Shown here: in pieces, positions 33,192-45,017 of the stretch
Layout of the letters: every line of letters starts with the position of its first letter
How positions within the stretch are numbered: position 1 is the first letter of the stretch
Notes under the pieces: generated by a model
Told to the model about the DNA's origin: nothing
Databases searched by the model: none
What the model saw: only the letters and a program-made list of their open reading frames with translations
Origin: Turnera subulata
Lineage: Eukaryota; Streptophyta; Magnoliopsida; Malpighiales; Passifloraceae
NCBI GenBank assembly: GCA_028386065.3
Contig: JAKUCV010006706.1
Coordinates: 246,538 to 310,537 of the forward strand
Length of the DNA stretch: 64,000 nucleotides
Direction: 5' to 3'
Translations under genes and position numbers: made by a program

Positions 33192-35705
33192 CTCCCCCTC
33201 AAGTTGGACTGGGGTGAGGGACAACTTGGAGCAGAAGTCTTGGAAGCGTGACTTGTGAAGGGGCTTTGTAAGCAAATCACCAAGCTGATCATGAGTAGAG
33301 ATGTAACGAACAGAGAGTTGACGCTTGCGCACTAAGTCCCGGACAAAGTGAAAGTCGATCTCCATATGTTTGGTGCGAGAGTGGAAAACTGGATTGGCTG
33401 TGAGATACGTGGCACTAAGGTTGTCACACCAAATCTGCGGGGGGATAGAACACGAGAGACCAATCTCATGAAGGAGATGAGTGAGCCAAACAAGTTCACT
33501 AGCAAGAGTGGCAAGTGAGCGGTACTCTGCTTCAGTGGTAGAACGGGAGACAGCACGCTGTTTGCGAGAGCTCTGAGAAATAAGAGCCGAGCCAAGGAAG
33601 ACACAATAGCCAGTGGTGGATTTACGATCATCAAGATCACCCCCCCCCCCAATTGGCATCGCAGAAGCCACGAAGGTGGGTAGAGGAGTCCCGAGGCAGA
33701 AACAAGCCAAGCGTGGACGTTCCACGAAGGTAACGCAAAATGCGTTTAACTGCAGACCATTGGTTGTCCGTAGGACAATGCATGAATTGAGACACCTTGT
33801 TCACAGAGAAGGCAATATCGGAGCGGGTGAATGTGAGATACTGAAGGCCACCAACAATACTGCGAAAGAGTGTAGGATCAGAAAGAGGAGGACTGTCACC
33901 AGCATAGAGCTTGTCTGTAGACATGGGGGTAGAGATGGGACTACTTTCGTGCATGTTGGCACGTTGCAAGAGATCACAAACATATTTGTGCTGGTGAAGA
34001 ACAAGCCCACTAGGACGCCATCGGGCTTCAATCCCAAGAAAATAATGCAAGGCACCAATGTCACGAAGAGAGAACCGAGTCTGAAGGCTCGTGACCAAGG
34101 TCTGAACCAATGACCGAGAGGACCCAAGCACAATAATATCATCCACATAGACTAAGCAAAAGAGCTTGTCGGGGCCAGTAGAATAGAAGAGAGAACAATC
34201 AGTTTTGGAACATCAAAACCCAAATTCCAGAAGAGCATCAGTGAGACACTTATTCCAAACTCGAGGTGCTTGTTTGAGCCCGTAGATGGATTTTTCAAGC
34301 TTGCACACATGGGTGGGACAACGAGGATCAACATAACCGGGCGGTTGAGACATGTAAACATCCTTCTCAAGTCGCCCATGGAGAAATGCATTAGAGATAT
34401 CCAGCTGGCGCACCTCCCATCCGTGTGAAACAGCAAGGGAGAGAAGAAGGCGAATCGTGGTCGGTTTGACCACAGGACTATAGGTGTCAGCAAAGTCAAT
34501 CCCAGGGCATTGATGGAAGCCCTTTGCGACTAAGCGAGCCTTGTGTCTCTCAATAGTGCCATCGGGATGAAGTTTGGTCTTAAAGACCCATTTGCACCCA
34601 ACAATGTTAGAGGCAGGAGGTGCAGGAACAAGGCGCCAAGTACCGTTGGCAATAAGAGCACTGTACTCCGCATCCATAGCTGCACGCAACTCTGGGAGTT
34701 TAACAGCGGTGGTATAAAAAGTTGGCTCCGGAGGAGGGGAGACAGTGGCCAACATAGACTGAATAACTTTCTTTCGCAGAGTACCCGTCTGAGCCCGAGT
34801 AACCATAGAGTGTCTAGTATCAGAGGGAGGTGGTGGAACCGAGGCAGTGGTAGTGGTGTCCAAGAGCAAAGAAGTATCAGGAATAGTTGGAGCTGGTGGG
34901 GTAGGGGTAGGGGTAGGGGTTGTAGAAAGAGAGCTCGGAGGAGCAGGTGTGGTGATGTGGACGGCAGGAAGGGTAGGTGGCACAGGAGCAGGGGCACAAG
35001 CACCATCAACCGATCGGTAAGGGAAGACCTGTTCATCAAATAGGACATGACGTGAGACATAGAATTTATTAGAAGCACGATCAAAGCACTTGTACCCTTT
35101 ATGGGTACGACTATAGCCAAGAAAAATACACGGAAGAGACCTAGGATTTAACTTATGTTTAGCATATGGACGTAACCAAGGATAACACAAACAACCAAAG
35201 ACACGAAGTAGATCATAAATTGGAGGAGATTGAAATAAAAGTTCATATGGACTATGATTTTGAAGACGAGGGGTAGGAAGACGATTGATGGCATAGACGG
35301 CCGTTTCGAAGGCATTGGTCCAAAACTTTTGAGGGACACCGGAGTGAAAGAGAAGTGCACGGCCAGTCTCAACCACATGGCGATGTTTACGTTCCGCACA
35401 CCCATTTTGTTCGGGAGTGTGAGGACACGAAACACGCTGTGTAATTCCATGGGTGCGAAGATAACCTGTAAGTGCCTGAAACTCACCACCCCAATCAGCT
35501 TGGAATTGTCGAATAGAACAGCCAAAATATTTCTCTACTAGTAATCGAAACTGATGAAAGACAGGAAGGACATCAGATTTGCGTTGGAGAAAGTAAATCC
35601 AAGTGTATTTGCTATAATGATCAAAGAAAAGCACGTAATATTGAAACCCATTATTAGAAATAACAGGGGCCGGACCCCAAACGTCTGAACAAATTAAATC
35701 TAATG
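33189..35705 (-). pseudogene. Copia pol: integrase core, reverse transcriptase, RNase H
   Basis: The frame opens inside the integrase (LDLICSDVWGPAPV with the first catalytic Asp, then QADWGGEF where the family has an acidic Asp-Asn pair, then the Glu of PEQNGCAERKHRH). The RT follows (WVFKTKLHPDGTIERHKARL, QLDISNAFLHG, IYGLKQAPRVW) with the YVDD site near 34150. RNase H is at 33650-33189 (DRKSTTGYCVFLG, STTEAEYRSL, TKHMEIDFHFVRD). Only two lesions break RT-RNase H: a TGA at 34213-34215 where Arg is usual, and a G10 run at about 33641-33650 that shifts the frame. The 5' half of the polyprotein is gone. Confidence 0.88.
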
Positions 35706-36409
35706 GCAGAAGGTACCACAGCATCCAAACACGAGGTCTACGAACTGTTAATGGCAGAAGGTACCATTTTTTCCTTGGTGATTGCCCAAGTGACCGTTTA
35801 GGTTTGTTGGGTTTGTTTTAAGTTTCATCCTTGAATGGATTTGTTTAAAGTGTGCATGTATGCCAATGTACTTTTTTTTTTTGTCAAGCATGCCAATGTA
35901 CTTGTTTTCTTGTCAAGCATGCCAATGTACTTGTTTAGTTCTCGATTCATTGAATGTAATACACAGGCCTGGGATTGGTTTGATAATGATTATAATATTT
36001 TGTATTATATAGTATTATTTATTTTTTAAAAAATAAATTATAACATAATAAAACTTGCTATATTAGAAAAACACAGAATATTGGTATTTTTTACAAAAAT
36101 AAAACATAATTTGATTAATTATATAAAAGAATATAGAAAAAATAATGATAAAAATGTATAAAAAATATAATCAAAATAAATAGAAAAAATTGCATTTATC
36201 GAGAAGATGTAATACACACTTGTGTGGTAAGAAAACTTACAAACAAAGATATTTTTTTAGAGAATGAATTATGAAAAAAATAGTATTACTAAGAGAGAAT
36301 GTATTTAAATAGAAAAATGTTGATGTCCTGAAAAACAAATATTAGAAGCTATTCAAATCATCTTACCATTTTTTTAAGGTCTCTTCACTTTAATCTCTAC
36401 AGAGAAGTG

Positions 36410-36416
<7 letters not shown>

Positions 36417-36456
<40 letters not shown>
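36417..36456. repeat. (TA)n microsatellite
   Basis: About 18-20 uninterrupted TA units directly after TCTCTCATA. Confidence 0.9.
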
Positions 36457-36459
<3 letters not shown>

Positions 36460-36495
36460 GATTACTATATTTTGTGATTATCTCTTTTTCTTATT

Positions 36496-36620
36496 AATCA
36501 ATCACCCTTCTAGTTATTTCTCCAAAATTAACATTAATCTCCCTGTCAAAACTAGCTTCTATATATGTTTTCTTGGGAAATTGTACCATACCATAGTCCC
36601 AGATGTAAACCCATGGGGTA
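36496..36620 (+). repeat. Dispersed repeat, right copy (partner at 32373-32510)
   Basis: The same ordered words as the left copy, with scattered substitutions. It continues into CCCAGATGTAAACCCA. Confidence 0.7.
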
Positions 36621-37204
36621 TAATTTCTCTGCAAACTCTACGTCCCTGTTACTTAACGCAAAAGTAATGTCTGTATTTTATTGAGGAAGTGGCAAAAATA
36701 ATTAAAACAAAATATAACTTGTTTTAATGAGTCTAAACATGTATATAACGTTGAAGTCTAAATGCACATATTATTTACATTATTTGTATGTCTAAGTTAC
36801 ATAAGTAAAAAATCATGTGATTCATCAATAAAAAAGTTGAAGCCTAAATTATGTAAGTTTAATTTAGAGTTTTAAAGTTGCTGAAAGTTTATGTTGGCAG
36901 TGGTGTCACTATGAAAGTTGATGCCTCCTCTGCTCATCTTCTCTCCCTTTCTCTTTTTGTGTGTTTTTTACTTTTAATTTGTATACTAAAAAATTTTCAA
37001 GTAGTAATAAAATTGTATTTCTTTGTGATAATTAATGTGTTTCTTTTGTCCCCGGTGTTGATACTCTTCTAATAACTTCATAGTCAAATGTAATTAATCA
37101 TATTGTCCATAATAACTATTGGGTTTGGGTGGATTAGTTATTAGGTTACTTCTCCCGTTCATAATTCAGGTGGGTAATAATATATACACACCCATGGGTA
37201 CAAG

Positions 37205-37365
37205 TAAGTTTTTGTGCACTTTTGGAAGAATGTTGTGAATACATATCTTACAAACATGTCTTTTCCGAAATGATATAGAGAAAATGTTCGGTAAGTTTTT
37301 GTGCACTCTAGGAAGAATATCTCTTACAAACATGTCTTTCCCGAAATGATATAGAGAAATTGTTA
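37205..37365 (+). repeat. Two tandem units of about 85 bp
   Basis: AAGTTTTTGTGCACT, GGAAGAAT, CTTACAAACATGTCTTT and CCGAAATGATATAGAGAAA occur twice in a row. The first unit carries an extra short segment. Confidence 0.7.
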
Positions 37366-37461
37366 GGTGGTGTAACTGCGTAATAGAATCACAACAAGAT
37401 ATGCAAAATCCTTTTACCATAACATTGTTTAGGCCTAATTGCACAGCCTACCATCCCCAGG

Positions 37462-38152
37462 TGATACGGCAATCCCTAGAGTCAGCATTAGAAATCCCCA
37501 AATCAGGTTTGTGGTCCCGACCTTTCAATCCTCAATCAAACTTGTGAAATTCTCAATCCCTAAATCCCCAAATTAGCACGAAAGAATTAGGAAATCAACA
37601 ACCTCACGGCGGTTGGCGCCAATTACCTGAACTAAATATAGATTAAAACCTAAATAGTAAATTCAAATCCCTAGAATAATCTTAGAGAATCAACACTCTA
37701 AGAACAAGAGAATCAGCACTCTTGTGTAGGTTGAATCACTCAAAACCTGAAGAAAACCTTAAAGGGATAGTTTTTATTCAAAAACGTCTTAACGTAAAAA
37801 CAATGAAAAGATTGTTTAAATACTCTAGACTCAAGACACCCAAATCGGCACCCTAGCACACCCTTTGGCCGAAATCCCTATTCTAATTGGACCTGGTTTT
37901 TAATTGAGCCCACATACTTGGACACTAATTAAAACCTCACAATTGAAACCCAATTAACTTAAACCCAAACTAATCACTTAACTAATGATGGACTTGACCC
38001 AGAAATAACCAAATAAACCCAAGCCGAATTACTCTAATAATTGTTCATAAAGAAATCGGCAACTAAAGAAATAAAACAAAGAGGATATGTCGACATGGCC
38101 TCTTGAAGCTAGGCTGATGTCAACTGGGCCCACAGTGCTCTCGAGTCAATCA
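37462..38152 (-). mobile_element. Ty3/gypsy LTR (3' LTR on the minus strand)
   Basis: 691 bp, read on the minus strand from TGATTGACTCGAGAGCAC to TGCCGTATCA. It matches 43774-44513 almost throughout. It lacks about 50 bp (CCCTAATCAACAAGAGATC and following) present in the other LTR near 43942-43996. The purine word GAGGAG precedes it, as a polypurine tract would. Confidence 0.88.
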
Positions 38153-39717
38153 CTCCTCAACTTGGATTTTCTTTGCATGGGGAACCTTTCCTTCCGAAAG
38201 TGCACCGAAACCCAATCTCCAGGCTCAAAGTGAACAACTCTGCGCCCTCTATTGGCTCTTTGCGCCACTTTAGCATTTTTGTTCTCTATGTGCTGTCTTG
38301 CCTTCTCATGGATGGATTTGACCTTCTCAGCTCTTTGCTGCCCATCTAAATTAACAATTTCATTCAATGGAATAGGTAGTAAATCCAAAGGAGTTAGAGG
38401 GTTAAAGTCATAAACAATCTCAAAAGGCGAATAACCAGTAGAAGAATGAATGCTCCTGTTATATGCAAACTCAACCATAGGCAACCATTCTTCCCAAGAC
38501 TTCAAATTCTTACCCACAACAGCACGTAATAGAGCACCTAAAGTTCTATTCACAACTTCAATTTGGCCATCAGTTTGAGGATGACAAGTAGTAGAAAACA
38601 GCAACTTAGTTCCTAACTTACTCCACAAAACATGCCAATAATGAGATAGAAATTTAGTGTCTCTATCAGACACAATGGTCTTAGGAACGCCATGCAAACG
38701 AACCACATTCCTAAAGAACAAGTCAGCAACATACACAACATCATCAGTTTTATGACAAGCAATAAAATACGACATCTTACTAAACCTGTCAACAACTATA
38801 AAGATGCTATCACTTCCTTTTTTTGTCCTAGGCAATCCAATAACAAAATCCATCGAAACATCAGTCCAAGGACAATTAGGAACATGGAGAGGAGTATACA
38901 AACCATGAGGTTGTACCTTACTTTTGGCTTGGCGATATGGGATGCAACCTGTACAAACTTTTTCCACATCTTTTTTCATGTTAGGCCAATAAAAATGCTC
39001 TTGTAAGATGTATAAAGTTTTGCCAGTACCAAAATGTCTCATTAAGCCACCATCATGAGATTCCCTAACAAGCAACTCATGCATAGAACATGCAGGTATA
39101 CACAGTTTGTTTTCACGAAACAACCACCCTTTATGGCGATAAAATTTGTGAAATGCAACATGTTCACAAGCCTCAAATACCATTGCAAAGTCAGAATCAG
39201 AATTATACAATTCTTTTATATGCTCAAAGCCAATCAACCTAGAACTAAGTGATGTAACTAGAACATATCTCCTAGACAAAGCATCAGCAACAATATTATC
39301 CTTTTCTTGCTTGTATTTAACAACATAAGGGAAAGTCTCAATAAACTCAAGCCATTTGGCATGGTGCTTACCTAGCTTACCTTGGCCTTTGAGATACTTT
39401 AAGCTCTCATGATCAGTATGGATCACAAACTCCTTAGGCCACAGATAATGCTGCCAAGTTTGTAATGCCCGCACCAAGACATACAACTCCTTGTCATAAG
39501 TGGAGTAGTTAAGTTGTGCCCCCTTCAACTTCTCACTAGAATAGGCAATAGGCCGCTTTTCCTGCAACAAAACAGCACCAATACCTACTCCAGAAACATC
39601 ACATTCAATTTCAAATGTGCAATTAAAGTCAGGCAACCTCAAAATAGGAGCAGAACATAATCTAGCATTAAGCTCATTAAATGCCGCAACCTGTTTCTCC
39701 CCCCCACTTAAATCCAA
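38146..39717 (-). pseudogene. Gypsy RNase H and integrase
   Basis: RNase H is at the start ([40 protein letters not shown]). The integrase zinc region follows ([10 protein letters not shown] to CTGC), then the catalytic core with Asp of [11 protein letters not shown], Asp of [10 protein letters not shown] and Glu of [10 protein letters not shown], then the GPY-like region [17 protein letters not shown]. The frame runs without a stop to LRSD at the LTR, but the C-terminal tail that should follow (a copy lies at 44520-44712) is deleted. A G7 run at about 39703-39709 shifts it out of frame with RT. Confidence 0.88.
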
Positions 39718-40843
39718 CCTCCTTTTTTACAATCTCATTAAGAGGTGCAGCAACAGTACTAAAATCCTTCACAAACCTCCTATAAAAGCTAGCAAGTCCA
39801 TGAAAAGATCTTACCTCACTTACCGATGTAGGAGTTGGCCACTCCTTGATGGCTTTTACTTTTTCCTGGTCAACCTCAATGCCTCTGGCGCTCACAAGAT
39901 AACCAAGAAAGATAACATGATCCAACCAAAAAGAACACTTTGAAATCTTAGCATATAATTTCGCAGCCCTCAGGGCATCCAAAACTAGCCTAAGATGCTC
40001 AACATGATCATCAACATTATTGCTATAAATCAAGATATCATCAAAGTAAACAACCACAAACTTTCCAATAAAAGATCTCAAAACATGATTCATCAAACGC
40101 ATAAAAGTACTAGGTGCATTAGTTAAACCAAAAGGCATAACCAACCATTCATATAAACCATGTTTAGTTTTGAAAGCAGTTTTCCACTCACTTCCAATTT
40201 TCATTCTAATCTGGTAGTAACCACTCATAAGATCAATTTTGGAAAAGAAACATGCACCATGCAACTCATCTAGCATGTCATCTAACCTAGGTATGGGTTG
40301 GCGATATTTTACCGTAATTTTGTTGACTGCACGACAATCAACACACATACGCCATGTTCCATCCTTCTTTGGAACTAGAATGCCTGGCACAGCACATGGA
40401 CTCAAGCTCTCCCTAATGTGTCCCTTTTGCAGCAAATCATCCACTTGCCTTTGCAATTCTTTTGTCTCCTCAGGATTGGCTCTATAAGCCGGTCGATTTG
40501 GAATTTGCACTCCAGACATGAAGTCAATTTGATGCTCAATGCCCCTAATAGGTGGCAACTCCTTAGGGAACACATCAGTATATGCCTGTAAAACAGAAAC
40601 AATACAGCTAGGCAAATTGGGGTCAAGGTTAGTGTCAGAAAACAAGGTTTGCTTACAGTAAAGCAATAAGACCCCTCGGTTGTTCTCACAAGCTACCCTC
40701 ATCTCCCTCTCACTTGCATAAAAATTTTGTCTCTGTCTCGCTTTTTTTACTCTAGGGATGTCGACCACTCCCTCTTTCTTCTTAGCTCTCTTGCCGACAT
40801 CTCCCTGACTATCTTCACTCAGTTTCTGCTCTCCTTTTGCCAA
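39677..40843 (-). pseudogene. Gypsy reverse transcriptase
   Basis: Continuous RT frame with the normal motif order: PYRxNPEE-type entry (RPAYRANPEETKELQRQV), VPKKDGTWRMCVDCRAVN, FSKIDLMSGYYQIRM, FGLTNAPSTFMRLMN and the catalytic VVVYFDDILIYS at about 40030-40065. It is preceded by a Lys-rich linker in a frame different from gag-protease, so a frameshift lies near 40819-40843. The catalytic residues look intact. Confidence 0.9.
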
Positions 40844-42700
40844 GCCCTGGCTCGCCTCTCATGCTCACTGAGTGTGGCTTTTGCAGCCTCCTTTTCCTTC
40901 AACCATGCATCCATACTCTTCTCCATATACACCTGATCTTCATACACTTCAGTAGGTGACAATGCTGCCAAATAGACCTTCCTATCTCCCCACATAAAGG
41001 TGTAAAAGTTTTTGTATCCATTATGCAGCACCTTTCTACCAAATTGCCAAGGCCTCCCCAACAATATGTAGTATGCCTGCATAGGAGCAACATCACACAA
41101 AACCTCATCAGTGTATCTTTCAATAGAGAAAGGAACTATTACCTGCCTGGTTACTCTCACTTCCTCAGTATCATTCAACCACTGCAGTTTGTATGGTCTA
41201 GGATGTGGTTGACTCTTCAACTTCTTCTTCTCCACTAACATTGTACTCGCCATATTAGTGCAACTCCCATTATCAATTATCATGCTATGCGGCTTCCCCT
41301 CAATGATGCATCTAGTGTGAAAGATGTTCTCTCTCTGCTCATCTTCCTCCTTTGGTTGCACACTCAACAACCTTCTAGTGACTGTCAACCTTTTGGTCAC
41401 TTTCTCAAAGGCAGTAGGATCAATGTCGTCACCTTCATAGACAGCCAAGTCTTGCTCTTCTTCCTCTTCATCCTCATCCTCAGAAATAATATCTCCATTG
41501 TCCACGGTTACCATTACCTTCTTGTTAGGACACTGAGCAGCATAATGTCCTTTACCCAAGCACCTGAAACATGTGATATCTCTCAACTTCCCAGTAGATG
41601 CAACAAATTCTTTAGTGGAAGGTGTTTTTGCCACCTCTTTCACCTTCCAAGGAGTAGTCGGTTTTGGAGTTCCATAAGTAGGCTTGGATGAACTTCCAAC
41701 CTCTGGCTTGGTGTACTTTGCTCCAGAACTCCAACTAGAATACCTAGAGAATCCCTTAGGCTTCTCCTTAAGTTGCTTCTCTATCTTGATTGCCAAAGCA
41801 ACCATCTCATCCAACTCGGCATAGTGCTGTAAATCTAGAATATGAACAATATCCAGATTCAGTCCATGATGAGATCGGGTCATGGTAGTCTCATCATCCT
41901 CCACTACTTCAGCCTGCGTCAAAGTCATCTCTAAGGCCTTCCAATACTCATCAACAGACTTATTCCCTTGCTCCATTGCTTATACCTTGCGCATCAGCAC
42001 TCTCTGATAAGAAGCAAGAACAAATCTCTTCTTCATGATCCTTTTCAACTCAGCTCAAGTCTCTATCTCTGGATCTCCCAATTCTCTCCTTCTAATAAGA
42101 AGATTCTTCCACCATGATCTAGCATAATCTTTAAACTCCACTACTGCAAGCTTGACTTTCTTCTCCTTGGTGTACCTGTGACAATCAAAGATAGCTTCCA
42201 TATCATGCACCCAATCCAAATAAACCTTTGGATCTCCCGTCCCATGGAATGTAGGAAGCTTCATCTTGATGGATTGCAGGTCATTGTCAAGTCACGATGC
42301 TCCACCTTCTCGGTTGAGGTATGGCTGATCCATCCTTGGCCTATAGTTTCCAAGTCTTCCGCCTCTTCGACCCACTGGGGCTCTATGTAGAACCTCATCA
42401 TCATCATCATCCAACTCTTCCCTCTCATCCACTTGCTCTTCCCGACCTGCCACGGGCTCTTCCCTAGCTGGTACATCTTGTGCTCTAGGCCGAGCTGCTT
42501 GTGCTTGCTCTGCAGCCCCAGCTCGTCTAGGTGCTGCCCCAATGCTATTGGATAGCTCTTGCACCGTTTGTTCTAATCGGGTATTCAATTCTCTAGACTG
42601 ACGGTCAATCTTAGTATTGATTGCCCGGATTTCTTCCTTGGTCTCCCGCCGCTTCATTCTGAGCAGCCATCGTTTCCAACATGTCCATTATTGTAGCCAT
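40819..42700 (-). pseudogene. Gypsy gag and protease, several stops
   Basis: Starts at ATG 42700 (MATIMDMLETMAAQ), with a frameshift near 42650 into a coiled-coil segment. The gag core follows (KLPTFHGTGDPKVYLDWVHD, KDYARSWWKNL) and the zinc knuckle CFRCLGKGHYAAQC (C-x2-C-x4-H-x4-C, about 41530-41571). The protease region reads HSMIIDNGSCTNMAS; the family has Asp-Ser/Gly-Gly here, so Asn is unusual. In-frame stops lie at about 42292, 42055 and 41980, at places where Arg, Trp and Gln are usual. Decayed. Confidence 0.85.
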
Positions 42701-43773
42701 ATTCAACTCTCTTTCTACACTACTAGAGGTCAAAATCTTTGACATGAAGTTTATACCTGCAAAAACTGGTTAGTAAAACAAATCCTCACAGTGTTTGCAC
42801 TCGTGTATATACTCTCTTGGCAATGGATGTAAGCACTCAGCCTTTTACCTCTCCTGATTCAACTTCAGATTATTAGTCAGGATCTAAATCAACAAATTCA
42901 AGCAAACAAATCAGTAAAATGACTCTAAAGAAAACAAAGAATTCCTAAACAAAGAAAGATAGGCTAACAAGAACTGGAGGCAAATTAAGACTCCAAGAAA
43001 GAAAAGAAATATCACACACAAGAAAAAGGATTTTTTTTTTTGTCAGCAAGAAAAAGGATATGTATGTGAATGATTTTGGATCAATTTGAGCAATTCTAAA
43101 CAATAATCACCCAGCACAATAAATAGGTTACAAGCAGAAAGAAACAGCAACTGGCAGAAAAATTCGTGTAATAGCCTCCTACACAAATCCTGCAATCAGA
43201 AACTACTAGACAGAAATTTGGGTTGATGTTTGCTACCCAAATCTGCGACAGCACTTTTATAATCAAAATTTGGGTACGAGCTTCCTACACAAATTTTGAC
43301 ACCTGCAGCAAAAACTTCCACTTCCAACAACAATTCCAGCAATCTCCAATCAACCAAGCACCCAATCAAACAACAATTGACCCAAATAACTCCTGCCCCA
43401 AATCAAATCCTCTAAGAACTCACAATTTGCAATTCCCAATTCAAGAATCACAATTCCAACAAATCCCAATTACTTCAAACCTAGAACCAAATCGATTTTC
43501 TCTTTTCTTTTTTTTTTTTATATTTGCTATCGACAATTCACACACTCACATAAACCCTTTTTTTGTTTTTTTGTCATGAACAGTAACACCGGTGAACAGT
43601 AACTCGACACTTTTTAAAAAAAAAATTGACAGAAATCAACTAGGGTAACAAAGGGGATAACGCAGAAACTGAAGAACAGAAAGAAAAAGGCCACGAAAAC
43701 AACAAAGACACAAAAAACAGAAACAAATAAAGGGTATGATTGATTGAAAAACCTCAAGCTCCGTACCAAAAGA
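42701..43773 (-). other. Gypsy leader between 5' LTR and gag
   Basis: Non-coding internal region on the minus strand, AC-rich on the plus strand, with the primer binding site next to the LTR. Repeated AATTTGGGT and AGCTTCC words occur near 43205-43280. No gene. Confidence 0.6.
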
Positions 43774-44513
43774 TGATACGGCAATCCCTAGAGTCAGCAC
43801 TAGAAATCCCCAAATCAGGTTTGTGGTCCCGACCTTTCAATCCTCAATCAAACTTGTGAAATTCCCAATCCCTAAATCCCCAAATCAGCATGAAAGAATT
43901 AGGAAATCAACAATCTCACGGCGGTTGGCGCCAATTACCTGAACCCTAATCAACAAGAGATCATAAAAAATTAGCAAGGAATTAGAATCATAAATACAGA
44001 TTAAAACCTGAATAGTAAATTCAAATCCCTAGAATAATCTTAGAGAATCAACACTCTAAGAATAAGAGAATCAACACTCTTGTGTAGGTTGAATCACTCA
44101 AAACCTGAAGAAAACCTCAAAGGGATAATTTTTATTCAAAAACGTCTTAACCTAAAAAACAATGAAAAGATTTTTTTAAATACTCTAGACTCAAGACACC
44201 CAAATCGGCACCCTAGCACACCCTTTGGCCGAAATCCCTATTCTAATTGGACCTGGTTTTTAATTGAGCCCACATACTTTGGACACTAATTAAAACCTCA
44301 CAATTAAAACCCAATTAACTTAAACCCAAACTAATCACTTAACTAATGATGGACTTGACCCAGAAATAACCAAATAAACCCAAGCCGAATTACTCTAATA
44401 ATTGTTCATTAAGAAATCGGCAACTAAAGAAATAAAACAAAGAGGATATGTCGACATGGCCTCTTGAAGCTAGGCTGATATCGACTAGGCCTACAGTGCT
44501 CTCGAGTCAATCA
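43774..44513 (-). mobile_element. Ty3/gypsy LTR (shared LTR, 5' for the main element)
   Basis: 740 bp, with the same termini as 37462-38152. Its outer neighbour on the minus strand is not flanking host DNA but the end of a gypsy pol frame (44520-44712) and the purine word GAGGAG. It is therefore also the 3' LTR of a second copy. Confidence 0.85.
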
Positions 44514-44712
44514 CTCCTCGATTGACAGCAAAATAACGGGCTTCTGCTTCAGCTCCTTCTCAAGCTTGATCAGAAAGTTCTCTTGAAGTTTCGTATTGAT
44601 CAAGGCTTGAACATGGTGTAGAAGTTGAGTCCTCAGCTTCCTTGATGTATTCCTTATGATTGGACCTTGTGGTAGTTCCATAGCTCTATCACTTGCATCA
44701 CCAGGGGAAGGA
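44508..44712 (-). pseudogene. Gypsy pol C-terminal tail from a second copy
   Basis: The minus-strand frame reads DASDRAMELPQGPIIRNTSR and then a helical Leu/Lys-rich end, with its stop TGA overlapping the first LTR bases. GPI(T)R followed by a basic helical tail is the usual C terminus of plant Ty3/gypsy pol. The same part is missing from the main element at 38152. No coding match is seen beyond about 44712. Confidence 0.65.
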
Positions 44713-44719
44713 AGTGTAG

Positions 44720-45017
44720 TTCACCAAAAAAAGTGCAATTTGAGGCAAATTGGCGGAGGTTTTAAAAACTTAGTTGTTACCTTTTATAACCGTGGTAAAT
44801 GACAACTGTTATTATGGAACACCATATATAGTTAAATTGTTCTCAGTAAAGGTAAATAAATTACCTCGAGTAATGTTACAAAAGTTAAAAACTTAGGATT
44901 TGAGTAATATGAAATTGTTCTGGGCTGATCCCAACACTAGTAAGTAAATATGTACGCGCTGCCTCCAGGAGACATATTTCTCCCTTTTTTTTTTTTCTTT
45001 TGGCGAAATATAGATAA
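44720..45017. other. Spacer, no gene
   Basis: AT-rich sequence with no recognised coding or repeat signal. Confidence 0.4.

Larger units (their letters stand above)
32960..35705 (-). mobile_element. Ty1/copia element, 5'-truncated, minus strand
   Basis: Copia order is seen on the minus strand: end of integrase, reverse transcriptase, RNase H, a polypurine tract (GAGGGGGAG, 33190-33199) and an LTR starting TGATACGATATGG at 33191. The LTR carries a TATA-like TGTGTATAAATACC near 33070. Its far end is not clear (about 32950-32975). Gag, protease and the integrase zinc region are missing: the coding match stops at about 35705. TAATGGCAGAAGGTACCA then occurs twice (35701-35718 and 35749-35766). 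Confidence 0.8.
35767..37200. other. Intergenic, AT-rich
   Basis: Holds three copies of GCCAATGTACTTG in a short array (35862-35932), a TA microsatellite and the right copy of the dispersed repeat. No gene is recognised. Confidence 0.45.
37462..44513 (-). mobile_element. Ty3/gypsy retrotransposon, minus strand
   Basis: LTRs at 43774-44513 (5') and 37462-38152 (3') enclose, on the minus strand, a leader, gag, protease, reverse transcriptase, RNase H and integrase in gypsy order. Next to the 5' LTR is TTGGTACGGAGCTTGAGG (about 43749-43769), a degenerate version of the Met-tRNA primer site. The pol end is missing: coding sequence stops at LRSD directly at the 3' LTR. No 5-bp TSD is found, which agrees with the odd right flank. 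Confidence 0.85.

Noticed and set aside
36417..36456. TA repeat considered as a replication origin or matrix site
   Set aside because: Simple microsatellite; nothing else supports a function.
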